A DNA stretch of 64,000 bases from Reyranella massiliensis 521 (GCF_000312425.1 NZ_HE997181.1:1331486-1395485); one strand, 5' to 3'. Positions 41,496 through 50,787 are shown, counted from the stretch's first letter. Notes: generated by a model from the sequence alone, not told the origin. Numbers and translations: made by a program.

Positions 41496-42257
41496 CGACG
41501 AGGGCGGACGGCCGCCGTGGCTGGCCGACCACTGCTCTGGCGCTTCGAGGAAGGCACGGGTCTCGGTGAGGCCCTTCTCGTCGAAGTACTTGTGCTTCTC
41601 CGCCGCTTCCAGCGCATCCCACCAAGTCGCAAGCGCATGCAGCTTAACGCCGGTGGAAGACAGCATCTCAATGCTCTGCGGAAAGATTCCGTAGTGGAAG
41701 ATCACGAAACAGTCGGAAACCTTCGCCTCGGCCTTCCGAAGCGCTTCGATGAAGACGAGCTTGCTGCCGCCGTCGGTGGCCAGATCCTCGACCAGCAGGA
41801 CCCGCTTGCCCGGCTTCAGCTCGCCCTCGATCTGCGCCATGCGCCCAAAGCCCTTGGGCTGCTTGCGCACATAAATCATCGGCTTCTTGGCCAGTGCAGC
41901 CAGAAAGGCGGCAAATGGGATACCCGCGGTCTCACCGCCGGCCACCACGTCGATCTTGCTCCAGCCGATCGACTTCTCGATCATTTTATGCGCATGCGCC
42001 ATGATTTTGGCGCGGGCCTCCGGGAAGGAGATGATCTTGCGACAGTCGATGTAGACCGGGCTCGCCCGCCCCGACGTGAAGATATACGGGTTGTCGGGTC
42101 GGCAGTGGATCGCCTCGATCTCCAGGAGGAGTCGTGCGGTATCCCTGGCTTCCGGCGTACCGCTGGTACGATCCAGGTTTGCCTTGCCGTTCAAGTTCTT
42201 GGCCGCCTTGTCCGCAGGAGCAGTGCCAGGCGATGATGCTTTCTTCTTCGTCGCCAT
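41475..42257 (-). CDS. pyrE: Orotate phosphoribosyltransferase
   Basis: A 260-residue enzyme that joins orotate to PRPP to form OMP in pyrimidine synthesis. The conserved parts are HCRPDNPYIFTSGRASPVYIDCRK, AGGETAGIPFAAFLA, YVRKQPKGFGRMAQIEG, and the PRPP loop VLLVEDLATDGGSK. The first ~45 residues (MATKKKASSPGTAP...) form a Lys/Ala-rich low-complexity extension that typical PyrE proteins lack, and the C-terminus runs to PTLGR. I chose the ATG at 42255-42257 because upstream in-frame residues look non-coding; an internal start near the conserved domain is also possible. Confidence 0.93.
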   Translation of the reverse strand: MATKKKASSPGTAPADKAAKNLNGKANLDRTSGTPEARDTARLLLEIEAIHCRPDNPYIFTSGRASPVYIDCRKIISFPEARAKIMAHAHKMIEKSIGWSKIDVVAGGETAGIPFAAFLAALAKKPMIYVRKQPKGFGRMAQIEGELKPGKRVLLVEDLATDGGSKLVFIEALRKAEAKVSDCFVIFHYGIFPQSIEMLSSTGVKLHALATWWDALEAAEKHKYFDEKGLTETRAFLEAPEQWSASHGGRPPSSRPTLGR

Positions 42258-42358
42258 GCTGCTTTTCCCCCACGCCGCTTGCGACAAAATGACGGCCGGA
42301 TGTTTAGCGTCCCTCCACAAGACCGGCAAGGGCAGGGCGCGGATTCAGGCGTTGGAAT

Positions 42359-42988
42359 TTAGTCGGTTTTTTTAAAAGACCGTGTTTTGGTCGCCGCAAT
42401 CGGCAAATGCCACCCCCGATAGATCGACATCAGGCGCAGGAAGAGACAAAGCCCTGCCCCTGCGAGGGCTACCGGCAGGCTGGGGAGGCCGAGCCATGTT
42501 CCCAGTGCAACCGTCCCCGCTCCGGCGAGGGCTGCCACCGCATAGAGCTCGGACCGCAGGACCGTCGGCACCTGCAAGGTGAGCAGGTCACGCGCCACGC
42601 CGCCGCCAACGCAGGTCACCAGGCCCAGAGCAGCGGCCATGACCGGGTTCAGCCCATAGGCCAACGCCTTCTGCGTGCCGGTCACAGCGAACAGGCAGAG
42701 GCCTGCCGCATCGAAGAGCATGACGGGGGTGCGCAGCCGGTCGATCCAATCCGAGGCGAAGAAACCCAGCACGCCGGCGGCGAGGGCGGCAGCAAGATAG
42801 TGCCAGTTGGAGATCGCCGCCGGTGGCACGGCGCCGATCAGGAGATCCCGGGCAATGCCGCCTGCGACCGCTGCCGCCCAGGCGACCACCAGGACACCGA
42901 ACAGATCGAGACGCTTATGCACTCCGCGAGTCGCGCCGCTGATGGCGAACACGAAGGTCGCGGCGAGGTCCATCGCGGTGAAGAGCAT
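42359..42988 (-). CDS. TRIC/YadS-type (UPF0126) cation channel family membrane protein
   Basis: A 209-residue polytopic protein with two homologous halves. GATRGVHKRLDLFGVLVVAW and AAVAGGIARDLLIG in the first half match TGTQKALAYGLNPVMAAAL and CVGGGVARDLLTLQVP in the second. The twin GG[IV]ARD motif is the hallmark of the trimeric intracellular cation channel family in prokaryotes, where it is thought to form K+-permeable channels. It is divergent from the DUF1345 gene, 55 bases away. The C-terminus RSFKKTD is Lys-rich. Confidence 0.9.
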   Translation of the reverse strand: MLFTAMDLAATFVFAISGATRGVHKRLDLFGVLVVAWAAAVAGGIARDLLIGAVPPAAISNWHYLAAALAAGVLGFFASDWIDRLRTPVMLFDAAGLCLFAVTGTQKALAYGLNPVMAAALGLVTCVGGGVARDLLTLQVPTVLRSELYAVAALAGAGTVALGTWLGLPSLPVALAGAGLCLFLRLMSIYRGWHLPIAATKTRSFKKTD

Positions 42989-43043
42989 TATACATAAACA
43001 TTACAACGATTACCCTGCGCTGCCGAGATGGCAGAGTGCGGTC

Positions 43044-43694
43044 ATGAAGCTCCGAGCGCCTCGTTTCCTCCATGCCCACCCCAGGTTGTTGCTGTCCTTC
43101 GTGGCCGGGCTCGCATTGTTCCTGTTGTTGCCTCACGGCATGCGGATCGAAACGAGATGCCTGCTCGGCTGGGATCTGATGGCGTTGCTCTACATCGGCA
43201 GCACGCTGCGGATGATATCGACATCGACGGTCACGACCTGCAGGACCCGAGCCGAACTCTACGATGAGGGCGATTGGGTGATCATTCTCGTCGTGGTGGT
43301 GAGCGGGGCGGCGAGCTTTGCCGCGATCTTCGCCGAGCTTGCCCTGCTCAAGACGCCGCACGGTTCGCTCTGGCTTGCGCTGCTGATTTCCGGCGGCACC
43401 GTGGTGCTGTCATGGTCGTTCACGCACATGGTCTTCGCGCTTCACTACGCGAACATCTACTACCGGCTCGACGATGACGGGCCCGGCGGGTTGCGTTTTC
43501 CCGGCGACCGCCCGCCCGACTACCGGGATTTCCTCTACTACTCCTTCGTCATCGGCTGCGCGGCGCAGACCGGCGACGTCGAGACGGAGTCGCACGCAAT
43601 GCGCCGGCTCAGCCTCATCCACGGAATCGTGGCCTTTGCATTCAACACTGCGATCCTGGCGCTCACCATCAACGTCGGCGCCAGCTTGATCTAA
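43044..43694 (+). CDS. DUF1345 family membrane protein
   Basis: A 216-residue integral membrane protein with about five spans. The family pattern W[DN]-x-x-A-L-x-Y-[LI]-x-x-x appears in CLLGWDLMALLYIGSTLRMI. It is followed by DEGDWVIILVVVVSGAASFAAI, SWSFTHMVFALHYANIYY and the charged segment FPGDRPPDYRDFLYYSFVIGCAAQTGDVETES, all diagnostic of DUF1345. The function is unknown. The ATG at 43044 was chosen as the first Met before MKLRAPRFLHAHP; the open frame further upstream overlaps the divergent YadS-type gene. It converges on the acyl-CoA ligase, and the two stops overlap (CTAA). Confidence 0.88.
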   Translation: MKLRAPRFLHAHPRLLLSFVAGLALFLLLPHGMRIETRCLLGWDLMALLYIGSTLRMISTSTVTTCRTRAELYDEGDWVIILVVVVSGAASFAAIFAELALLKTPHGSLWLALLISGGTVVLSWSFTHMVFALHYANIYYRLDDDGPGGLRFPGDRPPDYRDFLYYSFVIGCAAQTGDVETESHAMRRLSLIHGIVAFAFNTAILALTINVGASLI

Positions 43695-45193
43695 CGGCGT
43701 GGAGACAATCGGAAATCGCGACCGTCTTTGAGCCAGGCCAGCCGCTCGTCGCGCAGCAGGGTCCGGCGTGCCTTGCCGGAATCGTCGCGCAGGCTCGCCG
43801 TGGCGATCTCGTAGCTCTCGGGATGCTTGTTGCGACTGAGCAAGTCGGCCAGCAGGGGACCCATGCCGTCGATGACGCTTCGCGGATCGGCATCCTCTCT
43901 GATCTCGATGATGGCGTGGAGGCGGTTGCCGAGTTCGGCATCGGGCAAGCCGACGACGATGCTGGAGCGCACGTCGGGATGTGCCACCACGGCCGCTTCG
44001 ACCTCCGCCGGATAGATGTTGGCGCCGCCGCGCAGGATCATGTCGCTCAGCCTGTCGCCGAGGTAGAGATAGCCCTCGGCATCGAAGTGTCCGACGTCGC
44101 CGATCGATTCCCAGCCATCCTGCCGCCGCTTCGGGTTCGCCCCGAGATAGTGGTAGGTGCTGCCGGAACCGGAGGCGGGCAGGAAGTAGATTTCGCCGGT
44201 TTCACCGGGCGCCACGTCCTTGCCGTCTTCGCCGATGATCCGGATCTGGCACACGGCGGGGTCGGGCCGTCCGACGGAGCCCTTGTGAGCGAGCCATTCG
44301 GTTCCTGAAATCACGGTGCTGCCCTGGCGTTCGGTGCCGCCATAGAGCTCGAAGATCCGCTCGGGGCCCAGCCAGTCGATCCACTTTTCCTTGAGCCAGG
44401 GCGGCATCGGGGCGGCCATGTGGAAGACGACCATGAGGCTCGACAGGTCATAGCGGTTGCGAACGCTCTCCGGCAGCGCCCAGATCCGATGCATCATCGT
44501 GGGCACGAAGTTCACCCATTCGAGCCTGTGCGCCTCGATCAGACGCAGCGCTTCCTCGGCATCGAACTTCCTCAGGCCGGTGACGCTGCCGCCCGCGAAC
44601 AGCGCCTGGTGGCTCACGAGAAACGGCGCATTGTGATAGAGTGGGCCGGGATTGAGCAGCGCCGTGCCGGGCTCGATGCCGAGCAGCGCCGGCGCCGCGA
44701 GCTCGACGACGGCGGGCTGGTGGTCGAGGATGATCTTGGGACGCCCCGTGGAGCCGCCGCTGGTCATCGCCTTCCAGTAACGAGCGACGGGGCGGTCGAG
44801 CGGTTCGTCGGAAACGCCTTCGGGGACGAAGTCCTGCGGCAGGGCATTCGGGGCGTTCCAGTCCGGCTCGCCGCCGACGACGAGGGCGGGTTTCAGGACC
44901 TCCAGGATCGCCGCTACTTCGCCGCGCGGTAGACGATGCGAGAGCGATGTCGGTGTCGCGCCCAGTTTCCAGATTGCAAAGCTCGTCTCATAGAACGCGT
45001 TGCTGTTGGGCAGGCCGATGGCGACGAAGTCGCCGGCTTTGACGCCCCGCTCGGCAAAGGCGCGCGCGCGCCGGTTGGCACCGCGTTCGAGGGCGTCCCA
45101 GGTGAGCTCCCGTCCCTCGTGCCGCACGGCAACGGTGCCGCTCGGTTTGTGGTCGGCATGCCAGCGCGGCACGTCGGCGAGCGGCAGCAGCAT
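43691..45193 (-). CDS. AMP-binding acyl-CoA ligase
   Basis: A 500-residue ANL-superfamily ligase that activates a carboxylic acid as acyl-AMP and then acyl-CoA. The P-loop-like motif is MTSGGSTGRPKI (about residues 143-154), the A5-type motif is ELYGGTERQG, the hinge region is GDRLSDMILRGGANIYPAEVE, and the probable catalytic lysine is in DDSGKARRTLL near the C-terminus. The motifs resemble those of bile-acid or aromatic acid:CoA ligases of soil bacteria. The N-terminus MLLPLADVPRWHADHKPSGTVAV is short. It may be co-transcribed with the DHA2-type exporter that precedes it by ten bases. Confidence 0.9.
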   Translation of the reverse strand: MLLPLADVPRWHADHKPSGTVAVRHEGRELTWDALERGANRRARAFAERGVKAGDFVAIGLPNSNAFYETSFAIWKLGATPTSLSHRLPRGEVAAILEVLKPALVVGGEPDWNAPNALPQDFVPEGVSDEPLDRPVARYWKAMTSGGSTGRPKIILDHQPAVVELAAPALLGIEPGTALLNPGPLYHNAPFLVSHQALFAGGSVTGLRKFDAEEALRLIEAHRLEWVNFVPTMMHRIWALPESVRNRYDLSSLMVVFHMAAPMPPWLKEKWIDWLGPERIFELYGGTERQGSTVISGTEWLAHKGSVGRPDPAVCQIRIIGEDGKDVAPGETGEIYFLPASGSGSTYHYLGANPKRRQDGWESIGDVGHFDAEGYLYLGDRLSDMILRGGANIYPAEVEAAVVAHPDVRSSIVVGLPDAELGNRLHAIIEIREDADPRSVIDGMGPLLADLLSRNKHPESYEIATASLRDDSGKARRTLLRDERLAWLKDGRDFRLSPRR

Positions 45194-45203
45194 TCAATTC
45201 CTC

Positions 45204-46664
45204 CTAGTGCTCCGCACTTTCGGGGTGGGCGGCGCGATGCTTTTGGGAGTCGTGCTGGCTGATGGTGTCACCATCGTCCTTCCGAAGCTCCATGAAGACG
45301 ACCGACGATACGACCGTGAGGATGCCCAATGCCAGAAAGGATTGCTGCACGCCGTGGATCAACGCATCGGGATGCGAATGCAGGGACGGCGGCACGAAGA
45401 TGGCAGCGATGAGGCCGGCGCCCGCGACGCCGAAGCTGATGGCCAGTTGCTGGCCGGTCGCGGCGATGGTGCTGGCGGCGCTGGTCTGCGAGGCGCTGAC
45501 GTCGGCATACACCAGCGTGTTCATGCTCGTGTATTGCATCGAGGTGAAGAAGCCCAGGATGAAGGCCTGCAGGACGATCAGCCAGATCGGCGTGTGAGCC
45601 CCCACCGTGGCGAACGACATGATCATGAGGCCAACGACGATCGTGTTGCCGACCAGCACGTTGCGATAGCCGAGCCGCGCCAGGATTGCCGGCATGAAGG
45701 TCTTCAGCCCGATCGAGGCGATTGCCTGGGGCAGGACCAGCAGGCCGGATTGAACCGGCGAGAAGCCCAGGCCGATCTGGTAGAGCAGCGGAAAGAGGAA
45801 AGGGATGCCGCCGAGGCCAAGGCGCGTGAAGAACCCGCCGCTCACGGCCGCGCGGAAGGTGCGCAGCTTGAACAGTCCGAGGTTGAGCAGCGGAAAGTCG
45901 GTCATGCTGGCACGGATGCCATAGCCTGCGAGCAGTGCGACGGCGATGCCGAGAAGTCCGAGTATCTCCATCATGCCGAGCGTGTTCTCGCCGAAGACCT
46001 CCAGAACATAGGAGAGAAGGGCGATGCCGCCGCCGAACAGCACAAGACCCAGAAAATCGAGCCGGTGGGTCTGTTCCTCGCGATAGTCCGGCAAATAGCG
46101 CCGCACGAAGTAGAGACCGAGCAGGCCCACCGGAATATTCACGAAGAAGACGATGCTCCAGTGGAGATAGGCAACGATCAGGCCACCTGCCACCGGGCCG
46201 ATCATGGGGCCGACGAGGCTCGGAATGGCGACGAAGCTCATGGCCTTCACGAGATCGGACTTGCCGAAGGTGCGTGCGAGCGTCATGCGGCCGACCGGCA
46301 TCATCATCGCGCCGCCCGCACCCTGGATCACGCGGCAGGCCACCAGCATCTCGATGCTGGTCGCGAGACCGCACAGGATAGAGCCCAGGGTGAATAGACC
46401 GATGGCCGAGGCGAAGACGCGGCGGGTGCCGAAGCGATCGGCCATCCAGCCGCTGATCGGAATGAAGACCGCGAGGCTCAACGTGTAGCTCGCCAGCACC
46501 GCCTTCATGTTGAGCGGCGTCACCTCCATTGCCTTGGCGATCGCCGGAACGGCGGTGTTCAGGATCGTCGTGTCGAGCGACTGCATGAAGAAGGCGACGG
46601 CGACGAGCCAGGGCAGCAGCCGCTTGATTGAGTCGCTGGGCAGGTCCGAAGAGGGGGAGGACAT
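45204..46664 (-). CDS. DHA2-type (14-span) MFS exporter
   Basis: A 486-residue MFS protein. LVAVAFFMQSLDTTILNTAVPAIA is the span-1 motif D1 of DHA2 (EmrB/QacA) drug-proton antiporters. SGWMADRFGTRRVF is motif A, and RVIQGAGGAMMMPVGRMTL is the motif-B region. About 14 hydrophobic spans are visible. Start at ATG 46662-46664; the TTG two codons upstream is less likely. It exports amphipathic or toxic compounds; the ligand is unknown. It lies ten bases upstream of the acyl-CoA ligase gene, in the same direction. Confidence 0.9.
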   Translation of the reverse strand: MSSPSSDLPSDSIKRLLPWLVAVAFFMQSLDTTILNTAVPAIAKAMEVTPLNMKAVLASYTLSLAVFIPISGWMADRFGTRRVFASAIGLFTLGSILCGLATSIEMLVACRVIQGAGGAMMMPVGRMTLARTFGKSDLVKAMSFVAIPSLVGPMIGPVAGGLIVAYLHWSIVFFVNIPVGLLGLYFVRRYLPDYREEQTHRLDFLGLVLFGGGIALLSYVLEVFGENTLGMMEILGLLGIAVALLAGYGIRASMTDFPLLNLGLFKLRTFRAAVSGGFFTRLGLGGIPFLFPLLYQIGLGFSPVQSGLLVLPQAIASIGLKTFMPAILARLGYRNVLVGNTIVVGLMIMSFATVGAHTPIWLIVLQAFILGFFTSMQYTSMNTLVYADVSASQTSAASTIAATGQQLAISFGVAGAGLIAAIFVPPSLHSHPDALIHGVQQSFLALGILTVVSSVVFMELRKDDGDTISQHDSQKHRAAHPESAEH

Positions 46665-46730
46665 AGGCAATCGGCTGCTATCGTCGGGCTGTCGCCGACG
46701 GGCGTAGCCGCCAACCGTATTACCCTTGCC

Positions 46731-47657
46731 CTAGGGCGAAGTCATGTCGGCCTTTTCCCAGTTCTTGTCGGGATCGAACAGCGCGATGGTCCCGGCGCGT
46801 TCGCCGGTCTTCGGGCCGAGATCGCGTTCGTAGACCACACCGTCCTGGTTCACGATGAAGGTCATGACGCCGGTCTCGCCGTAGGTCACAGGCCAGGCGA
46901 TGACGCCGAAGCCGCCGACCATGCGATTGTTGACGAGGTAGTCGTAGGCGCCGCCTCGGGCCGCAGCACCTTGGCCGTAGAGCAGGCGGAAATGGTAGCC
47001 GAAATAGCCCTGTCCAGGCCCGTCGCCCGGTTGCGCCTTGGCGACGAGAGCGCCGAGCGGGCTCTCCGGCTCGCCGGGTTTCGTCTCCCAATAGAGGCCA
47101 TTCTTCTGGCCGGGTGAGCTGAGCAGGCGACGCGCATAGGTCGGAACTCCGATCTTCATCGGATCGAGCGCGGCATAGTCGTGCTGTGCGTCGACAATCG
47201 CGAGCAGGGTCTGGATGACGGTGAACTCGTCGCGTCCGATTTCGCGGGCTTCGATCTCGGTCTTTCCCGCCACGACGTCGAAATGCCAGCCACCGGCGTC
47301 CTTGACCAGCGGGATCGGCATGCTCCAGCCGGTCTTGCCTGCTTCGACGAGCGCCTTGTCGTCGCCTTGCATCACGACCTTGTGATTCTCGTCCCACGCG
47401 GCGAGGAAGCGGGCACGCAGATCGTCCTCGTGTGCGGTGTTGCCGGGAATCAGGTCACGCCAGCCGGTTCCGAGGATTGCCTCGACCTTCTTGTCGTCGT
47501 TCTTGCGAATCGCCTCGGTGAGCGTGTCGGCGGCGACATCGGGAGTGGCAAAGCGTTCCTGCTTGTCGGTCTGCGCGGACGCGACGCCTGCAAGCGACGC
47601 GAAGAGCAACAGGGCAAAGCCCATGCTCCCGAGGAGCATTCGAATGGATATGCTCAT
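46731..47657 (-). CDS. DUF2950 family exported protein
   Basis: A 308-residue protein. The signal peptide MSISIRMLLGSMGFALLLFASLAGVASA ends near residue 28. The mature part matches the DUF2950 pattern: RFATPDVAADTLTEAIRKND, IGRDEFTVIQTLLAIVDAQ, DYA, YARRLLSSPGQKNGLYW, GYHFRLLYGQG and GGFGVIAWPVTYGETGVMTFIVN. The function is unknown. It overlaps the DUF3300 gene by four bases, and the two families are commonly found as neighbours. Confidence 0.9.
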   Translation of the reverse strand: MSISIRMLLGSMGFALLLFASLAGVASAQTDKQERFATPDVAADTLTEAIRKNDDKKVEAILGTGWRDLIPGNTAHEDDLRARFLAAWDENHKVVMQGDDKALVEAGKTGWSMPIPLVKDAGGWHFDVVAGKTEIEAREIGRDEFTVIQTLLAIVDAQHDYAALDPMKIGVPTYARRLLSSPGQKNGLYWETKPGEPESPLGALVAKAQPGDGPGQGYFGYHFRLLYGQGAAARGGAYDYLVNNRMVGGFGVIAWPVTYGETGVMTFIVNQDGVVYERDLGPKTGERAGTIALFDPDKNWEKADMTSP

Positions 47658-48934
47658 CGCCTGCCTCCCCTCGTTCCACCACCGCCACCATGAGAGCCGC
47701 CGCCACCGCCGCGGGCGCCACCGGATGGCCGCTGATAGTTCGGATGCGAGTTGGCACGTCCTTGCTGCGCGCGGCCGCGCGTCGCTTCGCGATTCACTTG
47801 CTGGCCTCGATTGACACCGCTCAGGGCCGACGGCTTGTCGCCCTGAGCGAAGTTGCCGCGATTCTGAACCTGGGGATGCGTGCCGGCTTGCGGTCGATTG
47901 GCGCCGCCCTGCGGACGATTGGCACCACCCTGCGGCAGGTGAGGCGCCTGACCGGGCGTGCGGCCGCCAGGCGTTTGTCCGGCGAGTTGACCGCGGAACT
48001 GTTGGCGCTCGGCAGCGCCGGCTGGTTTGTGCTGGCCAAACTGCTGGCGGGTCGCCGGATCGCGGTAGGCGACGCCACGGCGGTGGCCGGGATCGTGCTG
48101 CCAGCGGTTGCTGTTGTTGACGTAGCGGTTGCGGTCGAAGTTGTTGTCGATGTTGACCGCGCGATTGACGTTCACGTTAACGTAGGAATTGCCGCGGCCC
48201 CAGTTCCAGCTCGAGAACATCGAGCCTGCTGCGGCGATGCCGATACCCCACAGCAGGCCGGTCGCCAGGGCCGCTCCATAGCCGTAGCCGGGTGGCGGCG
48301 GATAGTAGGTCGGCGGATAGGCAGGATAGGGCCAGGCGCCATAGGCCCAGGCGGGGTTGTAGGACGGAACGTAGATGACTTCGGGATTGGCCGGCTCGAT
48401 GATGATCGTGCGGTCTGCGCCCGAGCCCTGGCTCGTGACGGTCTGCTGCTGACCGCTCTTGAGATTGCCGGCGTCCGCTGCCTTGGCGCGAAGTCGCTGA
48501 ATCGAGTCCGCGACGTCCTGCTGCTGCGAGATCATTGCGTCGCCGAGCTTCTGCGTCCATTCGAGATGATCGCTGAGCTGCGTCAGCACGGCAGGGAAGG
48601 CCACCAGCGACTTCACGCTGACGTCCCAGCTCTTGTCCTTCACGGCCGCAACAGCCGCATCGCCTTTCAACGCCGGGTTCGCTTTAGACCAGCGGGCAGC
48701 CTCGACGATCTCCAACGGATATCCCGTCGCCATCAGAACTTGCGACAGTAGCGAATCGGGATAGAGCGCAATCGGCGCGAGGATCTGGTCGAGTTCCTCG
48801 GGCTTCAATGTTTTCTTGTCGTCCTCGGGCGCGGGAGGTGCCGGAGGAGAGGCCTGGGCAAAGCACGGCATGGAATTCAACGATCCCAGCGCGGACATCG
48901 CCAAGGCGCCCAGCAGCATTCTACGCCGATCCAT
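47654..48934 (-). CDS. DUF3300 family exported protein
   Basis: A 426-residue exported protein. The N-terminal MDRRRMLLGALAMSALG is Arg-rich and Tat-like, with a signal region to about residue 27. The DUF3300 core is LKPEELDQILAPIALYPDSLLSQVLMATGYPLEIVEAARW, with KGDAAVAAVKDKSWDVSVKSLVAFP, SQQQDVADSIQRLRAKA, and the NPEVIYVPSYNPAWAYG motif. The tail (about residue 260 onward) is Asn/Arg/Gln/Gly-rich with short repeats (ANRPQGG) and ends in a Gly/His run, GGGGGSHGGGGG. The start is the ATG at 48932-48934. It is divergent from the sulfatase across 217 bases. The cellular role is unknown. Confidence 0.9.
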   Translation of the reverse strand: MDRRRMLLGALAMSALGSLNSMPCFAQASPPAPPAPEDDKKTLKPEELDQILAPIALYPDSLLSQVLMATGYPLEIVEAARWSKANPALKGDAAVAAVKDKSWDVSVKSLVAFPAVLTQLSDHLEWTQKLGDAMISQQQDVADSIQRLRAKAADAGNLKSGQQQTVTSQGSGADRTIIIEPANPEVIYVPSYNPAWAYGAWPYPAYPPTYYPPPPGYGYGAALATGLLWGIGIAAAGSMFSSWNWGRGNSYVNVNVNRAVNIDNNFDRNRYVNNSNRWQHDPGHRRGVAYRDPATRQQFGQHKPAGAAERQQFRGQLAGQTPGGRTPGQAPHLPQGGANRPQGGANRPQAGTHPQVQNRGNFAQGDKPSALSGVNRGQQVNREATRGRAQQGRANSHPNYQRPSGGARGGGGGSHGGGGGTRGGRR

Positions 48935-49151
48935 ATGTGTCTCCCGCGTCCAGAATTGCGGCTGCCAACACACCCTAGGATGGAGTGAGCATCAGCGTCC
49001 AGATCACAAATGCGTTTCTGGCGTGCACACCAAGTGATCGGCGCGTGGTTGCGAGGTCGGTCTGTCCCGCGCGCCTATGCGCAATCTGAGATTTACCGGC
49101 GGCGACAACCGGTCGTAAAGTCCACCCCTGCTGTGCAACAGGGAGGTTGGT

Positions 49152-50777
49152 ATGAGCGACGATCGCAGCGGTCGAGTGATCGACAATCGGCGACGCAACC
49201 TCTTGCTTGGCGGTGCAGCGGTTTCGGTGCTGGGTACCGTCGGGCTTGCCGGGACGGTGCAGCAGGCGCAGGCACAGCAAACGCCGGCCGGCGGGCGACG
49301 GCTGAACATCCTCGTCATCTTTGGCGACGATGTCGGGCAGTCGAACATCAGCGCTTATACGTTCGGCCTGATGGGATACAAGACGCCCAACATCGACCGC
49401 TTGGCGCGCGAGGGCGCGATGTTCACCGACTACTACGCCGAGCAGAGCTGCACGGCGGGGCGGTCGACCTTCATCACGGGACAATGCACGTTGCGCACCG
49501 GCCTCAGCAAGGTCGGTGTGCCGGGCGCGACGGTCGGGTTGCAGGCCCGCGACGTCACCATTGCCGAGATTCTCAAGCCGATGGGCTATGCGACCGGTCA
49601 GTTCGGCAAGAATCACCTGGGCGATCGCGACGAGTATCTGCCGACCAATCACGGCTTCGACGAGTTCTTCGGCAACCTCTATCACCTGAACGCCGAGGAG
49701 GAGCCTGAGCAGCGCACCTATCCGAAGGATCCGGAGTTCCGCAAGAAGTATGGGCCGCGCGGCGTCATCCGCTCCTATGCCGACGGTCGCATCCAGGACA
49801 CCGGCCCGCTCACCAAGAAGCGCATGGAGACCATCGACGACGAAACGTCGGCGGCCGCCATCGACTTCATGGATCGCCAGGTAAAGGCCAACAAGCCATT
49901 CTTCTGCTGGTTCAACTCCACGCGCATGCACTTCCGCACGCATGTGAAGGAGGATCGACGCAGCCCGGCCGGCCTCACGGCGCTCACAGAATATGCCGAC
50001 GGCATGGTCGAGCATGACGGTCATATCGGGCAGATCCTGAAGAAGCTCGACGATCTCGGCATCGCCAACGACACGCTGGTGATCTACACGACCGACAACG
50101 GCCCGCACGCCAACTCCTGGCCCGATGGCGCCACCACGCCTTTCCGCAGCGAAAAGAACACCAACTGGGAGGGGGCGTATCGTGTGCCCTGTTTCGTTCG
50201 CTGGCCGGGCCGCGTTCAGCCGGGGACCGTATTCAACGGAATCGTGAGTGGGCTGGACTGGTTCCCGACGCTTGTGGCGGCGGCCGGCGAGGCCGACATA
50301 AAGGACAAGCTGCTCAAGGGCTATCAGACCGGCGGCAAGACCTACAAGGTCCATCTCGACGGCTACAATCAGCTTCCTTATCTGACCGCCAAGGAACCCA
50401 ACAGCGCGCGCAAGGAGTTCGTCTACTTCAACGATGATGCCGAACTCGTCGGTCTGCGCTACGAGAACTGGAAGATCGTCTTCGAGGAGCAGCGCGCGCC
50501 CGGAACGATGCGGGTGTGGGCGGAACCGTTCACCAAGCTGCGCCTGCCGAAGCTGTTCGATCTCCGTGCCGACCCCTACGAACGGGCCGACATTACCTCG
50601 AACACTTATTACGACTGGTTCATCTCGCAGCCCTACGTCATCTTTGCCGCACAGGAAGTGGTCGGCAAATTCCTGGCGACGTTCAAGGAGTATCCGCCCA
50701 GTCAGCGGGCCTCTAGTTTCTCGATCGACCAGATCGTCGAGGGCATGCAGAAGTCGTTGAACGCAATCTCGAAATAG
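49152..50777 (+). CDS. Exported Cys-type sulfatase (alkaline phosphatase superfamily)
   Basis: A 541-residue sulfatase. The N-terminus RRRNLLLGGAAVSVLGTVGL (residues 13-32) is a Tat-type signal, cleavage near AQA (about 41). The active-site metal-binding start is ILVIFGDDVGQ (D59, D60). The modification motif is CTAGRSTFITG with Cys100, which formylglycine-generating enzyme or an anaerobic maturase would convert to formylglycine in a C-x-[PA]-x-R context. NHLGDRDEYLPTNHGFDEFFG and YTTDNGPHANSW are the other metal/sulfate-binding segments. It would hydrolyse sulfate esters in the periplasm with one bound Ca2+. No maturase gene is in the window. It heads the nine-gene MoxR operon: the DUF333 gene follows after ten bases. 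Confidence 0.93.
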   Translation: MSDDRSGRVIDNRRRNLLLGGAAVSVLGTVGLAGTVQQAQAQQTPAGGRRLNILVIFGDDVGQSNISAYTFGLMGYKTPNIDRLAREGAMFTDYYAEQSCTAGRSTFITGQCTLRTGLSKVGVPGATVGLQARDVTIAEILKPMGYATGQFGKNHLGDRDEYLPTNHGFDEFFGNLYHLNAEEEPEQRTYPKDPEFRKKYGPRGVIRSYADGRIQDTGPLTKKRMETIDDETSAAAIDFMDRQVKANKPFFCWFNSTRMHFRTHVKEDRRSPAGLTALTEYADGMVEHDGHIGQILKKLDDLGIANDTLVIYTTDNGPHANSWPDGATTPFRSEKNTNWEGAYRVPCFVRWPGRVQPGTVFNGIVSGLDWFPTLVAAAGEADIKDKLLKGYQTGGKTYKVHLDGYNQLPYLTAKEPNSARKEFVYFNDDAELVGLRYENWKIVFEEQRAPGTMRVWAEPFTKLRLPKLFDLRADPYERADITSNTYYDWFISQPYVIFAAQEVVGKFLATFKEYPPSQRASSFSIDQIVEGMQKSLNAISK

Positions 50778-50787
50778 GAGCGACGTT

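Noticed and set aside
39369-42236. A 955-codon open frame on the plus strand
   Set aside because: It is antisense to the DppB-type permease, the family 5 receptor and pyrE. No signal peptide, span or motif is visible and its amino-acid use is skewed to Arg/Gly/Asp/His.
47660-48100. Short repeats (ANRPQGG-type) at the end of the DUF3300 gene as a possible CRISPR or tandem array
   Set aside because: The units are short, in-frame and protein-coding, with no constant repeats separated by unique spacers. No CRISPR array or cas gene is visible anywhere in the window.
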